Source of the DNA: Intrasporangium_A sp051961875
GTDB taxonomy: Bacteria > Actinomycetota > Actinomycetes > Actinomycetales > Dermatophilaceae
Reading direction: 5' to 3'
DNA length: 19,104 nt
Assembly (NCBI RefSeq): GCF_051961875.1
Contig: NZ_JBQCCV010000245.1
Location: forward strand, 1 to 19,104
The notes under the pieces are model-generated. The model saw nothing but the letters and a program-made list of their open reading frames with translations, searched no databases and was not told the origin of the DNA. The position numbers and the translations under genes are program-made. Of the stretch, positions 13,733 to 19,104 are shown in pieces. How positions within the stretch are numbered: position 1 is the first letter of the stretch; every line of letters begins with the position of its first letter.

Positions 13733-15000
13733 GACCCCGCGTGCCCCACGAGCGCGGCCCCCTCGATGACGTATACCGTGTGCTCGCGTTGCGGGCGAAC
13801 GGGATCGGCGACTTCCTCGTCATCATTCCGGCCCTCAATGCAGTCAAGCGGGCCTACCCGGACGCCGAGATCACCGTTGTCGGCGACGCCTGGCTCCCGG
13901 ACCTCGTCTCTGGCCGCCCGGGCCCCTGGAGCCGCTGTCTCGTCGCACCGAGGTATCCCGGCCTGCGCGGCCTGCCGTCCGACACCCCGCCCGGCCCCGA
14001 TGTCGAGGCGTTCCTGGCGGCACGGCGCGAGGAACGGTACGACCTCGCCCTCCAGCTGCACGGTGGCGGCGCGACGAGCAACACCTTCGTCGCGTCGCTC
14101 GGGGCGCGGGTCACGGCCGGGGCCCGGGCGAAGGGGGCGCCACCGCTGGACCGCTCCGTGCCCTACCTCGCCCACCGGCACGAGGTGCTCCGCTGGCTCG
14201 ACGTCGTCGGCGTGGTCGGCGCCGGCCGGCTCGGCACCCACGACGAGCTGATACCGCGAATCGCCCTGACGGAGCGCGACCTCGACGAGGCGCGCGACGC
14301 GCTGCCGACCGACGCCCCGTATGTCGCCCTCCACCTCGGCGCGCGTGATGCACGGCGCTGTTGGCCCCTGGAGCGATTCGTGGAGCTGGGCCGACGGGTG
14401 CTCGACGCCGGCCTGGCGCTGGTCCTGGTCGGCGGGGACGACGACAAGCCTGCCTCCGCACGAGCCGCCGCGGAGCTCAAGCAGTCACTCGGCAACCGCC
14501 CCGCGGTCCACGACCTCGCCGGGCGGCTCTCGCTGTCCGGCACCATCGGCGTCCTCGCCGGGGCCACCGCCTTCGTCGGCAACGACTCGGGTCCGCGTCA
14601 CCTCGCCGCTGCGGTTGGCACACCCACGGTCGGCATCTTCTGGCTCAGCAACGTGCTCGCTTTCGGACCTCTCGTCGGGGACACGGACCGGGCACTCGTG
14701 TCGCAGCAGCTGCACTGCCCGGTCTGTGGCGAAGAGCAGGTCGAGACGCGGTGCGAGCACGACGTCTCGTTCGTGTCGGCGATCCCCGTCGACCGGGTGG
14801 AGGCCGCTCTCGCGGAGGTCCTCGCGGCGCCCACCGAGGAGCTCCCGCCGGAGCAGAACTCCAGCGGGACGGGTCAGCCGAGTGCGGAGCCCAGCCACCA
14901 GCCGAGGGAGCATGCGCCGAGCCCCACGGTGAGGTTGGCGACCACGTTGGCCAGCCCAGCAGCATACGACCCGTCCTCGAGCAACCGGACGGTCTCGTAG
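13729..15000 (+). CDS. Family 9 glycosyltransferase, ADP-heptose heptosyltransferase-like, with extended C-terminus
   Basis: A 423-residue protein. VLALRANGIGDFLVIIPALN is the GT9 N-terminal motif and FVGNDSGPRHLAAAVGTPTV (residues 282-301) the C-terminal donor-binding motif of WaaC/WaaF-type heptosyltransferases. The start is the GTG at 13729, which overlaps the GT2 stop as GTGA. The recognisable domain ends near VEAALAEVLA (about 14830). The last 50-60 residues are low-complexity and polar (EQNSSGTGQPSAEPSHQPRE) and for 127 nt lie antisense to the convergent fluC gene, so they look like a run-on past a lost stop. Position after an HldE homologue supports ADP-heptose as donor, by inference. 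Confidence 0.88.
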   Translation: MRPRVPHERGPLDDVYRVLALRANGIGDFLVIIPALNAVKRAYPDAEITVVGDAWLPDLVSGRPGPWSRCLVAPRYPGLRGLPSDTPPGPDVEAFLAARREERYDLALQLHGGGATSNTFVASLGARVTAGARAKGAPPLDRSVPYLAHRHEVLRWLDVVGVVGAGRLGTHDELIPRIALTERDLDEARDALPTDAPYVALHLGARDARRCWPLERFVELGRRVLDAGLALVLVGGDDDKPASARAAAELKQSLGNRPAVHDLAGRLSLSGTIGVLAGATAFVGNDSGPRHLAAAVGTPTVGIFWLSNVLAFGPLVGDTDRALVSQQLHCPVCGEEQVETRCEHDVSFVSAIPVDRVEAALAEVLAAPTEELPPEQNSSGTGQPSAEPSHQPREHAPSPTVRLATTLASPAAYDPSSSNRTVS

Positions 15001-15233
15001 CCGAAGGTCGAGAAGGTCGTGAGCGCTCCGCAGAAGCCGGTCGCGATGAGCGTGAGTGCCCACGCGGGCACGGCTGCCCCCGCTACGAGTCCGATGACGA
15101 GCGAGCCGACGACGTTGACCACCAAGGTTCCCCAGGGGAAGACACTGTCGTGGCGGGACTGTACGGCCTGGTCTGTGAGGTAGCGCAGCGGCGCCCCCAC
15201 CACGGCGCCGAGGATCACGAGGAAGGCACTCAT
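14874..15233 (-). CDS. crcB: Fluoride channel FluC/CrcB, second subunit
   Basis: A 119-residue, four-helix membrane protein beginning MSAFLVILGAVVGAPLRYL. FluC hallmarks are WGTLVVNVVGS with pore Asn N40 and GFCGALTTFSTFGYE, whose TTFSTF (72-77) contains the phenylalanine-box and the central sodium-site region. FluC channels work as dual-topology dimers that let fluoride leak out of the cell. Many actinobacteria encode two different subunits, as here. The ATG overlaps the DUF190 stop by 4 nt. Its 3' end runs 127 nt into the convergent GT9 gene, tail to tail. Confidence 0.93.
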   Translation of the reverse strand: MSAFLVILGAVVGAPLRYLTDQAVQSRHDSVFPWGTLVVNVVGSLVIGLVAGAAVPAWALTLIATGFCGALTTFSTFGYETVRLLEDGSYAAGLANVVANLTVGLGACSLGWWLGSALG

Positions 15234-15568
15234 GGGCGCCGCCCGACGTGGCGGACCACCTCGACCTCGTCGAGCGTGACGAGGCCCTCGAGCTCGAGCT
15301 CGTCGAGCTGGGGCAGGAAGGCCTGGATCGCCTCGTACCGGTCGATGATGACGATCGAGAGGGGCAGGTTCTCGGTCAGGGACAGCAGCCGGAGGGTGTG
15401 GATGCTGTGCGAGGCGCCGAAACCCTCGATGCCCCTGAAGACGGCCGCCCCCGACAACCCGGCCGCGTGGGCCCGGTGCACGATCTCCGCATACAGCGGC
15501 TTGTGGTGCCACTGGTCCGACTCGGTGAGATAGATAGTCAGACGACTCGCCTTGCCCTGCAGCGTCAT
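15230..15568 (-). CDS. DUF190 protein (PII-like fold) in the fluoride operon
   Basis: A 112-residue protein, MTLQGKASRLTIYLTESDQW, then FRGIEGFGASHSIHTLRLLS and LPLSIVIIDRYEAIQAFLP. These are the hallmarks of DUF190, a small soluble family with a PII/ferredoxin-like fold often found next to crcB genes. Its biochemical role is not established; a sensory or regulatory function for the fluoride channel is plausible. The start is supported by AAGGAG 6 nt upstream of the ATG at 15568. It overlaps both flanking fluC genes by 4 nt, so all three are translationally coupled. Confidence 0.9.
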   Translation of the reverse strand: MTLQGKASRLTIYLTESDQWHHKPLYAEIVHRAHAAGLSGAAVFRGIEGFGASHSIHTLRLLSLTENLPLSIVIIDRYEAIQAFLPQLDELELEGLVTLDEVEVVRHVGRRP

Positions 15569-16014
15569 TCGGATCTCCTTGCATGAGGCGTGCGGTGGCT
15601 CGCGGCGCGCGCAGCCGCGAGACCGAGCCACACGGCGGGCAGCCCGGTCAGCAGGGTGCCGAGGTAGTAGACCGCGGCACGGCCCGGCTCGCCGGCCGCG
15701 AGGAGGTGGTGCATGTCGAGCGCGTAGGTCGAGAACGTCGTGTAGCCGCCGAGGACGCCTACGCCCCAGAACGGTCGGAGCAGCCGGCGGGGCGGCCACA
15801 CCTCGGTGATGAGGTGCATGAGGGCGCCGATGACGAGCGCACCCGTGACGTTGGTGATCCAGGTCGAGACGGCGATCTCGCCGGATCCGTGCGGCAGTGC
15901 CTCGGCCAGGCCCCAGCGGGCGAGGCTGCCGAGCGCGCCTCCGGCAGCGATCGCGGCGAGGATGTCACCGCGCCCCTTCAGCAGCCGCACCCTGCGGCGT
16001 CGCCCTGGTCCCAC
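15565..16014 (-). CDS. crcB: Fluoride channel FluC/CrcB, first subunit
   Basis: A 149-residue four-helix membrane protein with IAAGGALGSLARWGLAEALP, STWITNVTGALVIGAL (pore Asn N55) and GGYTTFSTYALDM (TTFSTY 92-97), matching FluC. The basic N-terminus (GPGRRRRVRLLKGRG) should stay in the cytoplasm. A GTG at 16014 is chosen because AGGAG (16024 to 16020) lies 5 nt upstream; another in-frame GTG at 16020 is too close to that site. The ribosome-binding site is hidden in a hairpin that competes with a fluoride-riboswitch-like fold. It heads the fluC-DUF190-fluC operon. Confidence 0.9.
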   Translation of the reverse strand: MGPGRRRRVRLLKGRGDILAAIAAGGALGSLARWGLAEALPHGSGEIAVSTWITNVTGALVIGALMHLITEVWPPRRLLRPFWGVGVLGGYTTFSTYALDMHHLLAAGEPGRAAVYYLGTLLTGLPAVWLGLAAARAASHRTPHARRSE

Positions 16015-16021
16015 ACGCACT

Positions 16022-16080
16022 CCTACCGTTGAGGTAGGGACTGTTGGCGTCTGTCGCGGTTGTCGGCGAGCCCCACCGCC
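16022..16080 (-). promoter_or_regulatory. Candidate divergent fluoride (crcB-motif) riboswitch with RBS-sequestering hairpin
   Basis: Read on the - strand, GGCG (16080-16077) and CGCC (16068-16065) enclose an 8-nt loop GTGGGGCT. Six of those bases, GGGGCT (16074-16069), can pair with AGTCCC (16042-16037), giving the interlocked pseudoknot of the fluoride aptamer; UAC follows as in the consensus. Spacing matches the Thermotoga petrophila aptamer (same 8-nt loop, same 6-bp helix). The conserved A6-U38 contact would be G-C here, and A40-U48 is retained. Next, CCTACC (16038-16033) pairs with GGTAGG (16027-16022), burying the AGGAG of fluC. That hairpin shares two bases with the pseudoknot helix, so the folds exclude each other. 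The UGAU core reads CAAC, so it is a variant or degenerate. Confidence 0.5.
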
Positions 16081-16089
16081 ATCGGTGGC

Positions 16090-16095
16090 AGCATA
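16090..16095 (-). promoter_or_regulatory. Candidate -10 element for the fluoride operon
   Basis: On the - strand TATGCT fits the actinobacterial -10 pattern TANNNT. The implied transcription start, about 7 nt downstream near 16083, lies just 3 nt before the riboswitch-like fold begins. No convincing -35 hexamer is visible. Confidence 0.4.
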
Positions 16096-16125
16096 CCGAC
16101 CGGCACGGCGCCCGGGGTGGCCGTC

Positions 16126-17187
16126 TCAGATGACGTGCCGATACGAGACCGGTCCTCGACGGAGGACGTCGAGGAGCTCCCGCGCCCAGTGCCGCGGCCG
16201 CAGCGCCGGGGTGTCCTTGCCGGCTCCGTGCATCATCCCCTCGAGTGCCTCCGTGACCGCCGCCGCGGCATCGAACCGCGGCGACCATCCCAGCTCGCGC
16301 CGGGCCCGCTCGGTCGACATTCGCGGCGCCGCGGCCGCGAGGTCCAGCCAGCCGGGGTCGACCGCCTGCAGCCGCAGGGCCCAGCTCAACGCCGCCAACC
16401 CGCGCAGCCAGCGCCACGGGAAGTGCACCGGCCGCGCGCCGAGGATGGCCGCGATGTCCGGCTGCCGCACCTCTCCGTCGCCGGCGATGTTGAAGGCGCC
16501 CGTTGCCCGCTGCTCGAGGACCCGGACCACCGCGTCGGCGAGGTCTTCGATGTGGACGAACTGCGCGCGGAAGCCCCGGTCGAGGGGGAGGACGGGCAGG
16601 TGCCGGAGCACCAGGGTCGGCACCCACACGGGATACGTGTAGCGCAGCAGGGAGCCACCGCTGGCGCGGTGTCCGACCAGTGACGGCCGCATGCGTGCGA
16701 TCGCGATCCGTCCCCGCGCCTCCTCGCCGTCGAGGAGGCGCTCGACGGCCGCCTTGTGGCGGCTGTAGGGCAGCGTCGTATTGCCTCCGGTCGGGTAGCT
16801 CTCGTCGACCGGGTCGTCGTCCGCCCGGGGCGAAAACGCCCCGAGCGACGAGAAGTCGACGAAGTGCGGCACTCCGGCGACGATCGCGGCGTCGAGGGAC
16901 GCCCGGGTCCCGCCGATGTCGAGCTGCCGGAGGTAGCGCGAGTCGTGGCTCGGCTGGAACCCGAAGACGAGGTGCACCACCGCCTCGGCGCCCCGCATCA
17001 CGGCGGCCAGCTCCTCGACGGCATCGATGCTCGTGACATCGATGGCGTGCCACTCGGCCTGCTGCCGCGCCCAGCCCGCCGTCGGCGGTCTCCGCGCGAC
17101 GCCGACGACCTCGTGCCCGTCCGCGGCGAGAAGGTCCACGAGGCCGCTGCCGATGTTGCCGGTCGCGCCGACGACGACGACCCTCAT
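16126..17187 (-). CDS. NAD(P)-dependent epimerase/dehydratase (extended SDR)
   Basis: A 353-residue extended short-chain dehydrogenase. The Rossmann motif is VVVGATGNIGSG (G7, G10, G13), VVHLVFG lies at the NAD-side strand, FVDFSSLGAFSP carries the serine, and YSRHK gives the catalytic pair Y141/K145. The C-terminal half (HIEDLADAVVRVLEQ, GAFNIAGDG) is typical of NAD-dependent epimerases acting on nucleotide sugars or related substrates. The ATG at 17187 lies 7 nt after the stop of the upstream alcohol dehydrogenase, so the two form an operon; no strong ribosome-binding site is seen, suggesting coupling. The substrate is unknown, and a link to the heptose cluster is only speculative. Confidence 0.88.
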   Translation of the reverse strand: MRVVVVGATGNIGSGLVDLLAADGHEVVGVARRPPTAGWARQQAEWHAIDVTSIDAVEELAAVMRGAEAVVHLVFGFQPSHDSRYLRQLDIGGTRASLDAAIVAGVPHFVDFSSLGAFSPRADDDPVDESYPTGGNTTLPYSRHKAAVERLLDGEEARGRIAIARMRPSLVGHRASGGSLLRYTYPVWVPTLVLRHLPVLPLDRGFRAQFVHIEDLADAVVRVLEQRATGAFNIAGDGEVRQPDIAAILGARPVHFPWRWLRGLAALSWALRLQAVDPGWLDLAAAAPRMSTERARRELGWSPRFDAAAAVTEALEGMMHGAGKDTPALRPRHWARELLDVLRRGPVSYRHVI

Positions 17188-17194
17188 GGCCGGG

Positions 17195-18415
17195 TCACGC
17201 GGCCGGGTCGAGAACGACCTTGATGCAGCCGTCCGTCTTCTGCTGGAACATCGCGTATGCCGCTGGGCCCGAATCGAGCGGCAGCCGGTGGGTGGCGAGG
17301 TGGCTCAGTCCGAGGATGTCCTCGCCGGCCGTCACGGTCGGCATGATCGCGTCGGTCCACCGGCGGACGTTGCACTGGCCCATCCGGACGGTGACCTGGC
17401 GGTCGAACATGGTGAGCATCGGGAGCGGGTCGAGCGCTCCGCCGTAGACGCCGACGAGCGAGACGGTGCCGCCTCGGCGCACCGAGCGCAGCGCCGTGTG
17501 GAGCGCGTCGAGCCGGTCGACGCCGGCGTGGGTGAAGAGCGGCTGAGCCACGGCCTTGGGCAGCATCCCAGCCGCGGTCTGTGCGGCCGCGGCGACGGGG
17601 GAGCCGTGTGCCTCCATGCCGACCGCGTCGATCACGGAGTCGGGCCCTCGGCCGTTGGTCATGTCGAGGAGCGCCTCGACGACATCGTCGACCTTGCCCT
17701 GGTCGACGACCTCCGCTCCCCACTCCGCGGCGAGCGCGAGGCCCTCGGTGATCCGGTCGACGCCGATGACGCGCGCCGCGCCCTGCAGTCGCGCCACGCG
17801 CACGCAGAGCTGGCCGACCGGTCCGAGGCCGAGCACCACGACGGTGTCGCCCTCGACGCTGCTCGCCTCGGGCGAGCGGTCGCCCGTGGCCGCATATGCC
17901 ACTCCCTGCCAGGCGGTGGGGAGGATGTCGGAGAGGTACAGGTACTGCTCGTCCGGTCCCCCCTCGGGGACGACGATCGGGCCGTAATGAGCCTGCGGCA
18001 CGCGGAGGTACTCCGCCTGCCCGCCGGGCACCTGGCCGTACAGCTTTGTGTAGCCGAAGAGGGCCGCGCCGGTCCCGTGCTGTTTGACCTGCGTCGTCTC
18101 ACACTGCGACTGCAACCCGTGCGTGCACATCCAGCAGCTCCCACAAGAGATGTTGAACGGCACGACGACGCGGTCGCCGACCTTGAGCCGCTGCCCCGCC
18201 TCGGAGCCGACGGCCTCGACGATGCCCATCGTCTCGTGGCCCAGCACGTCGCCCGGGTCGAGGAACGGCCCGAAGACGTCGTAGAGGTGCAGGTCGGACC
18301 CGCAGATGGCGGTGGAGGTGACGCGGATGATGGCGTCGGTGTCCTGCTGGATGGTCGGGTCGGGGACCGTCTCGACGCGCACGTCGTGCTTGCCCTGCCA
18401 GGTCAACGCTCTCAT
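17195..18415 (-). CDS. Zinc-dependent alcohol dehydrogenase, formaldehyde-dehydrogenase-like
   Basis: A 406-residue medium-chain dehydrogenase. Catalytic zinc ligands are C38 (ICGSDLH) and H60-E61 (GHETMGIV). The structural zinc loop is C91, C94, C97 and C105 (CGSCWMCTHGLQSQC). The NAD-binding Rossmann motif is VVVLGLGPVGQLCVRVA. The length, the DVFGPFLDPGDVLGHE stretch and the long insert before the Rossmann fold fit the glutathione-independent formaldehyde dehydrogenase-like subgroup. The start is well supported: GGAGGA (18426 to 18421 on this strand) is 5 nt from ATG 18415. It is likely the first gene of a two-gene operon with the SDR and is divergent from the DUF1905 gene. Confidence 0.93.
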   Translation of the reverse strand: MRALTWQGKHDVRVETVPDPTIQQDTDAIIRVTSTAICGSDLHLYDVFGPFLDPGDVLGHETMGIVEAVGSEAGQRLKVGDRVVVPFNISCGSCWMCTHGLQSQCETTQVKQHGTGAALFGYTKLYGQVPGGQAEYLRVPQAHYGPIVVPEGGPDEQYLYLSDILPTAWQGVAYAATGDRSPEASSVEGDTVVVLGLGPVGQLCVRVARLQGAARVIGVDRITEGLALAAEWGAEVVDQGKVDDVVEALLDMTNGRGPDSVIDAVGMEAHGSPVAAAAQTAAGMLPKAVAQPLFTHAGVDRLDALHTALRSVRRGGTVSLVGVYGGALDPLPMLTMFDRQVTVRMGQCNVRRWTDAIMPTVTAGEDILGLSHLATHRLPLDSGPAAYAMFQQKTDGCIKVVLDPAA

Positions 18416-18491
18416 GGGGCTCCTCCGAGAAGATGGGTTCTCACGCCTCTACCCATCCGCCAAACCCGGGAACGCCGCCCCCGGCGGCCCC

Positions 18492-18504
18492 TATCCTGAG
18501 CCGA
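18492..18504 (+). promoter_or_regulatory. Leaderless promoter of the DUF1905 gene
   Basis: TATCCT at 18492-18497 fits the -10 pattern TANNNT, and the ATG begins exactly 7 nt downstream at 18504. No ribosome-binding site lies in that gap, which is the typical layout of leaderless actinobacterial transcripts starting at the A of ATG. No clear -35 is seen. Confidence 0.55.
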
Positions 18505-18791
18505 TGCACCTCGAGTTCTCGGGGGAGCTGTGGTTCTGGAGGGGCCCCGCTCCCTGGCACTTCGTGACCGTTCCCGACGACGGGTGCCGTGAGATCGCGG
18601 CCGCGGCGCCCTTCGTCACGTACGGCTGGGGCTGCATCCCGGTGCGCGGGCGAATCGGAGAGACGGACTTCGAGACGTCCCTGATCCCCAAGGACGGTCG
18701 CTACCTCGTCCCGGTCAAGACCGCGGTTAGGCGGGCGGAGGCCCTCGAGCTCGGCGACGTGGTGCCCGTCCGCCTCCTCATCGACGCCTGA
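18504..18791 (+). CDS. DUF1905 domain protein, 95 aa
   Basis: A 95-residue protein starting MHLEFSGELWFWRGPAPWHF, with AAAPFVTYGWGCIPVRGRIG, TDFETSLIPKDGRYLVPVKT and a C-terminal ELGDVVPVRLLIDA. These are the hallmarks of DUF1905, a small beta-barrel family of unknown function, sometimes fused to YdeI-type domains. The ATG at 18504 is chosen because it matches the family start and the leaderless promoter; the frame is open further upstream into the divergent alcohol dehydrogenase gene, which is not credible. No signal peptide is seen. Repeats start 17 nt after the stop. Confidence 0.88.
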   Translation: MHLEFSGELWFWRGPAPWHFVTVPDDGCREIAAAAPFVTYGWGCIPVRGRIGETDFETSLIPKDGRYLVPVKTAVRRAEALELGDVVPVRLLIDA

Positions 18792-18808
18792 CCTGCCGCA
18801 CCTCCCTC

Positions 18809-18852
18809 GTCGAGTGAGCGCTCCGTCCCAGAGGTCGCACGGGTTGCGGTGG
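18809..18852 (+). repeat. Half element: forward arm plus inner hairpin
   Basis: The arm 18809-18831 matches the consensus exactly (GTCGAGTGAGCGCT then CCGTCCCAG). Two nt later GTCGCA (18834-18839) pairs with TGCGGT (18845-18850) through two G-T wobbles, followed by GG. The inverted arm that completes the element elsewhere is missing. It starts 17 nt after the DUF1905 stop. Confidence 0.8.
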
Positions 18853-18862
18853 TTGCCTTCTC

Positions 18863-18932
18863 GTCGAGTGAGCGCTCCGTCCCAGTAGTCACAGGCGTTT
18901 CTGTGACGGATGAGGCCGAGCGCTCACTCGAT
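18863..18932. repeat. 70-bp complete palindromic element
   Basis: Forward arm 18863-18885, 2 nt, inner stem GTCACAG (18888-18894) with CTGTGAC (18901-18907) around GCGTTT, then GG and an inverted arm 18910-18932 containing GAGCGCTCACTCGA. Arms pair at about 18 of 23 positions. It has the same plan as 2716-2784. The inner stem differs by a C-G to T-A pair exchange. Confidence 0.85.
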
Positions 18933-18950
18933 GGAGTGGTGCTGTGACGC

Positions 18951-18973
18951 ATGGGACCAACCGCTCACTCGAC
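18951..18973 (-). repeat. Solo inverted repeat arm
   Basis: GGGACCAACCGCTCACTCGAC (within 18951-18973) is the reverse complement of a divergent arm, with GGTT in place of GCTC in the middle. No paired inner hairpin is evident beside it. Confidence 0.7.
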
Positions 18974-19104
18974 GTGTGGTGGGCCGACAGGGACGTATGC
19001 CGCTGCGCCAACTGAGTCGTGAGACGCACCTGCCGCGGTCGTTGCCTTCTCGTCGAGTGAGCGCTCCGTCCCAGTAGTCACAGGCGTTTCTGTGACGGAT
19101 GAGG

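Larger units (their letters stand above)
18846..19104 (+). repeat. 70-bp direct repeat, 189-bp period, cut by the window end
   Basis: The 70 bp at 18846-18915 recur at 19035-19104 with one mismatch; the last 64 bp are identical. Each copy holds GTTGCCTTCTC, a forward arm (18863-18885 and 19052-19074) and the GTCACAG/CTGTGAC stem. The second copy stops at the window edge while still matching, so the full unit may be longer and the array may continue. The stretch from 18792 to the window end holds only these repeats and no credible gene. Confidence 0.9.

Noticed and set aside
1..19104. tRNA or rRNA genes, insertion sequences and integrase genes
   Set aside because: No cloverleaf with a TTCGANNC arm, no rRNA signature, and no transposase or integrase motif was seen on either strand.

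Overview
This is high-GC DNA (strong G/C bias at third codon positions, GTG starts, ATGA and GTGA stop/start overlaps, the corynebacterial-style in-frame aspartokinase beta start, shared-ATPase sugar ABC operon, UdgX). It looks like an actinobacterial chromosome, probably Micrococcales and perhaps Intrasporangiaceae; the family-level guess is inference only.

Left part (1-6105, all + strand). The 3' end of an aspartokinase gene with an internal beta-subunit start is followed by an FAD oxidoreductase with a C-terminal Rieske domain. After an intergenic palindromic repeat comes a three-gene translationally coupled operon: an LLM-class flavin oxidoreductase, a trehalose-synthase-like GH13 enzyme, and a UdgX-type uracil-DNA glycosylase that should crosslink to uracil-DNA.

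Middle (6106-11201, + strand). Two very small membrane proteins (54 and 51 aa, the second DUF6131-like) lie between hairpins and possible sigma-B-type promoters and end at a strong UUCG terminator. A sugar ABC importer operon follows (lipoprotein binding protein and two permeases, no ATPase). Next come four tandem 32-bp repeats, a cluster of DnaA-box-like words, and a lone Vsr/DUF559-type nuclease-fold gene. Three 42-bp repeats in the opposite orientation close this segment.

Right part. 11439-15000 (+) holds an HldE-like heptose kinase/adenylyltransferase, a GT2 and a GT9 (heptosyltransferase-like) gene, which suggests a heptose-containing surface glycan. Convergent to it (- strand) is a fluoride-exporter operon, fluC-DUF190-fluC, with overlapping genes. 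Its leader resembles a divergent fluoride riboswitch with a sequestered ribosome-binding site. Further - strand genes are an SDR epimerase and a zinc alcohol dehydrogenase. A leaderless DUF1905 gene (+) and another block of repeats end the window.

The main unexplained signal is an intergenic repeat family with 14 arms in 19 kb, all outside credible genes and all starting 12-40 nt after a stop codon at their locus. Complete copies are 69-70 bp imperfect palindromes enclosing a short hairpin. The inner stem differs between copies by compensating base changes, so the fold rather than the sequence appears to be maintained. A second signal is an over-represented word, GTATGCCGCT.
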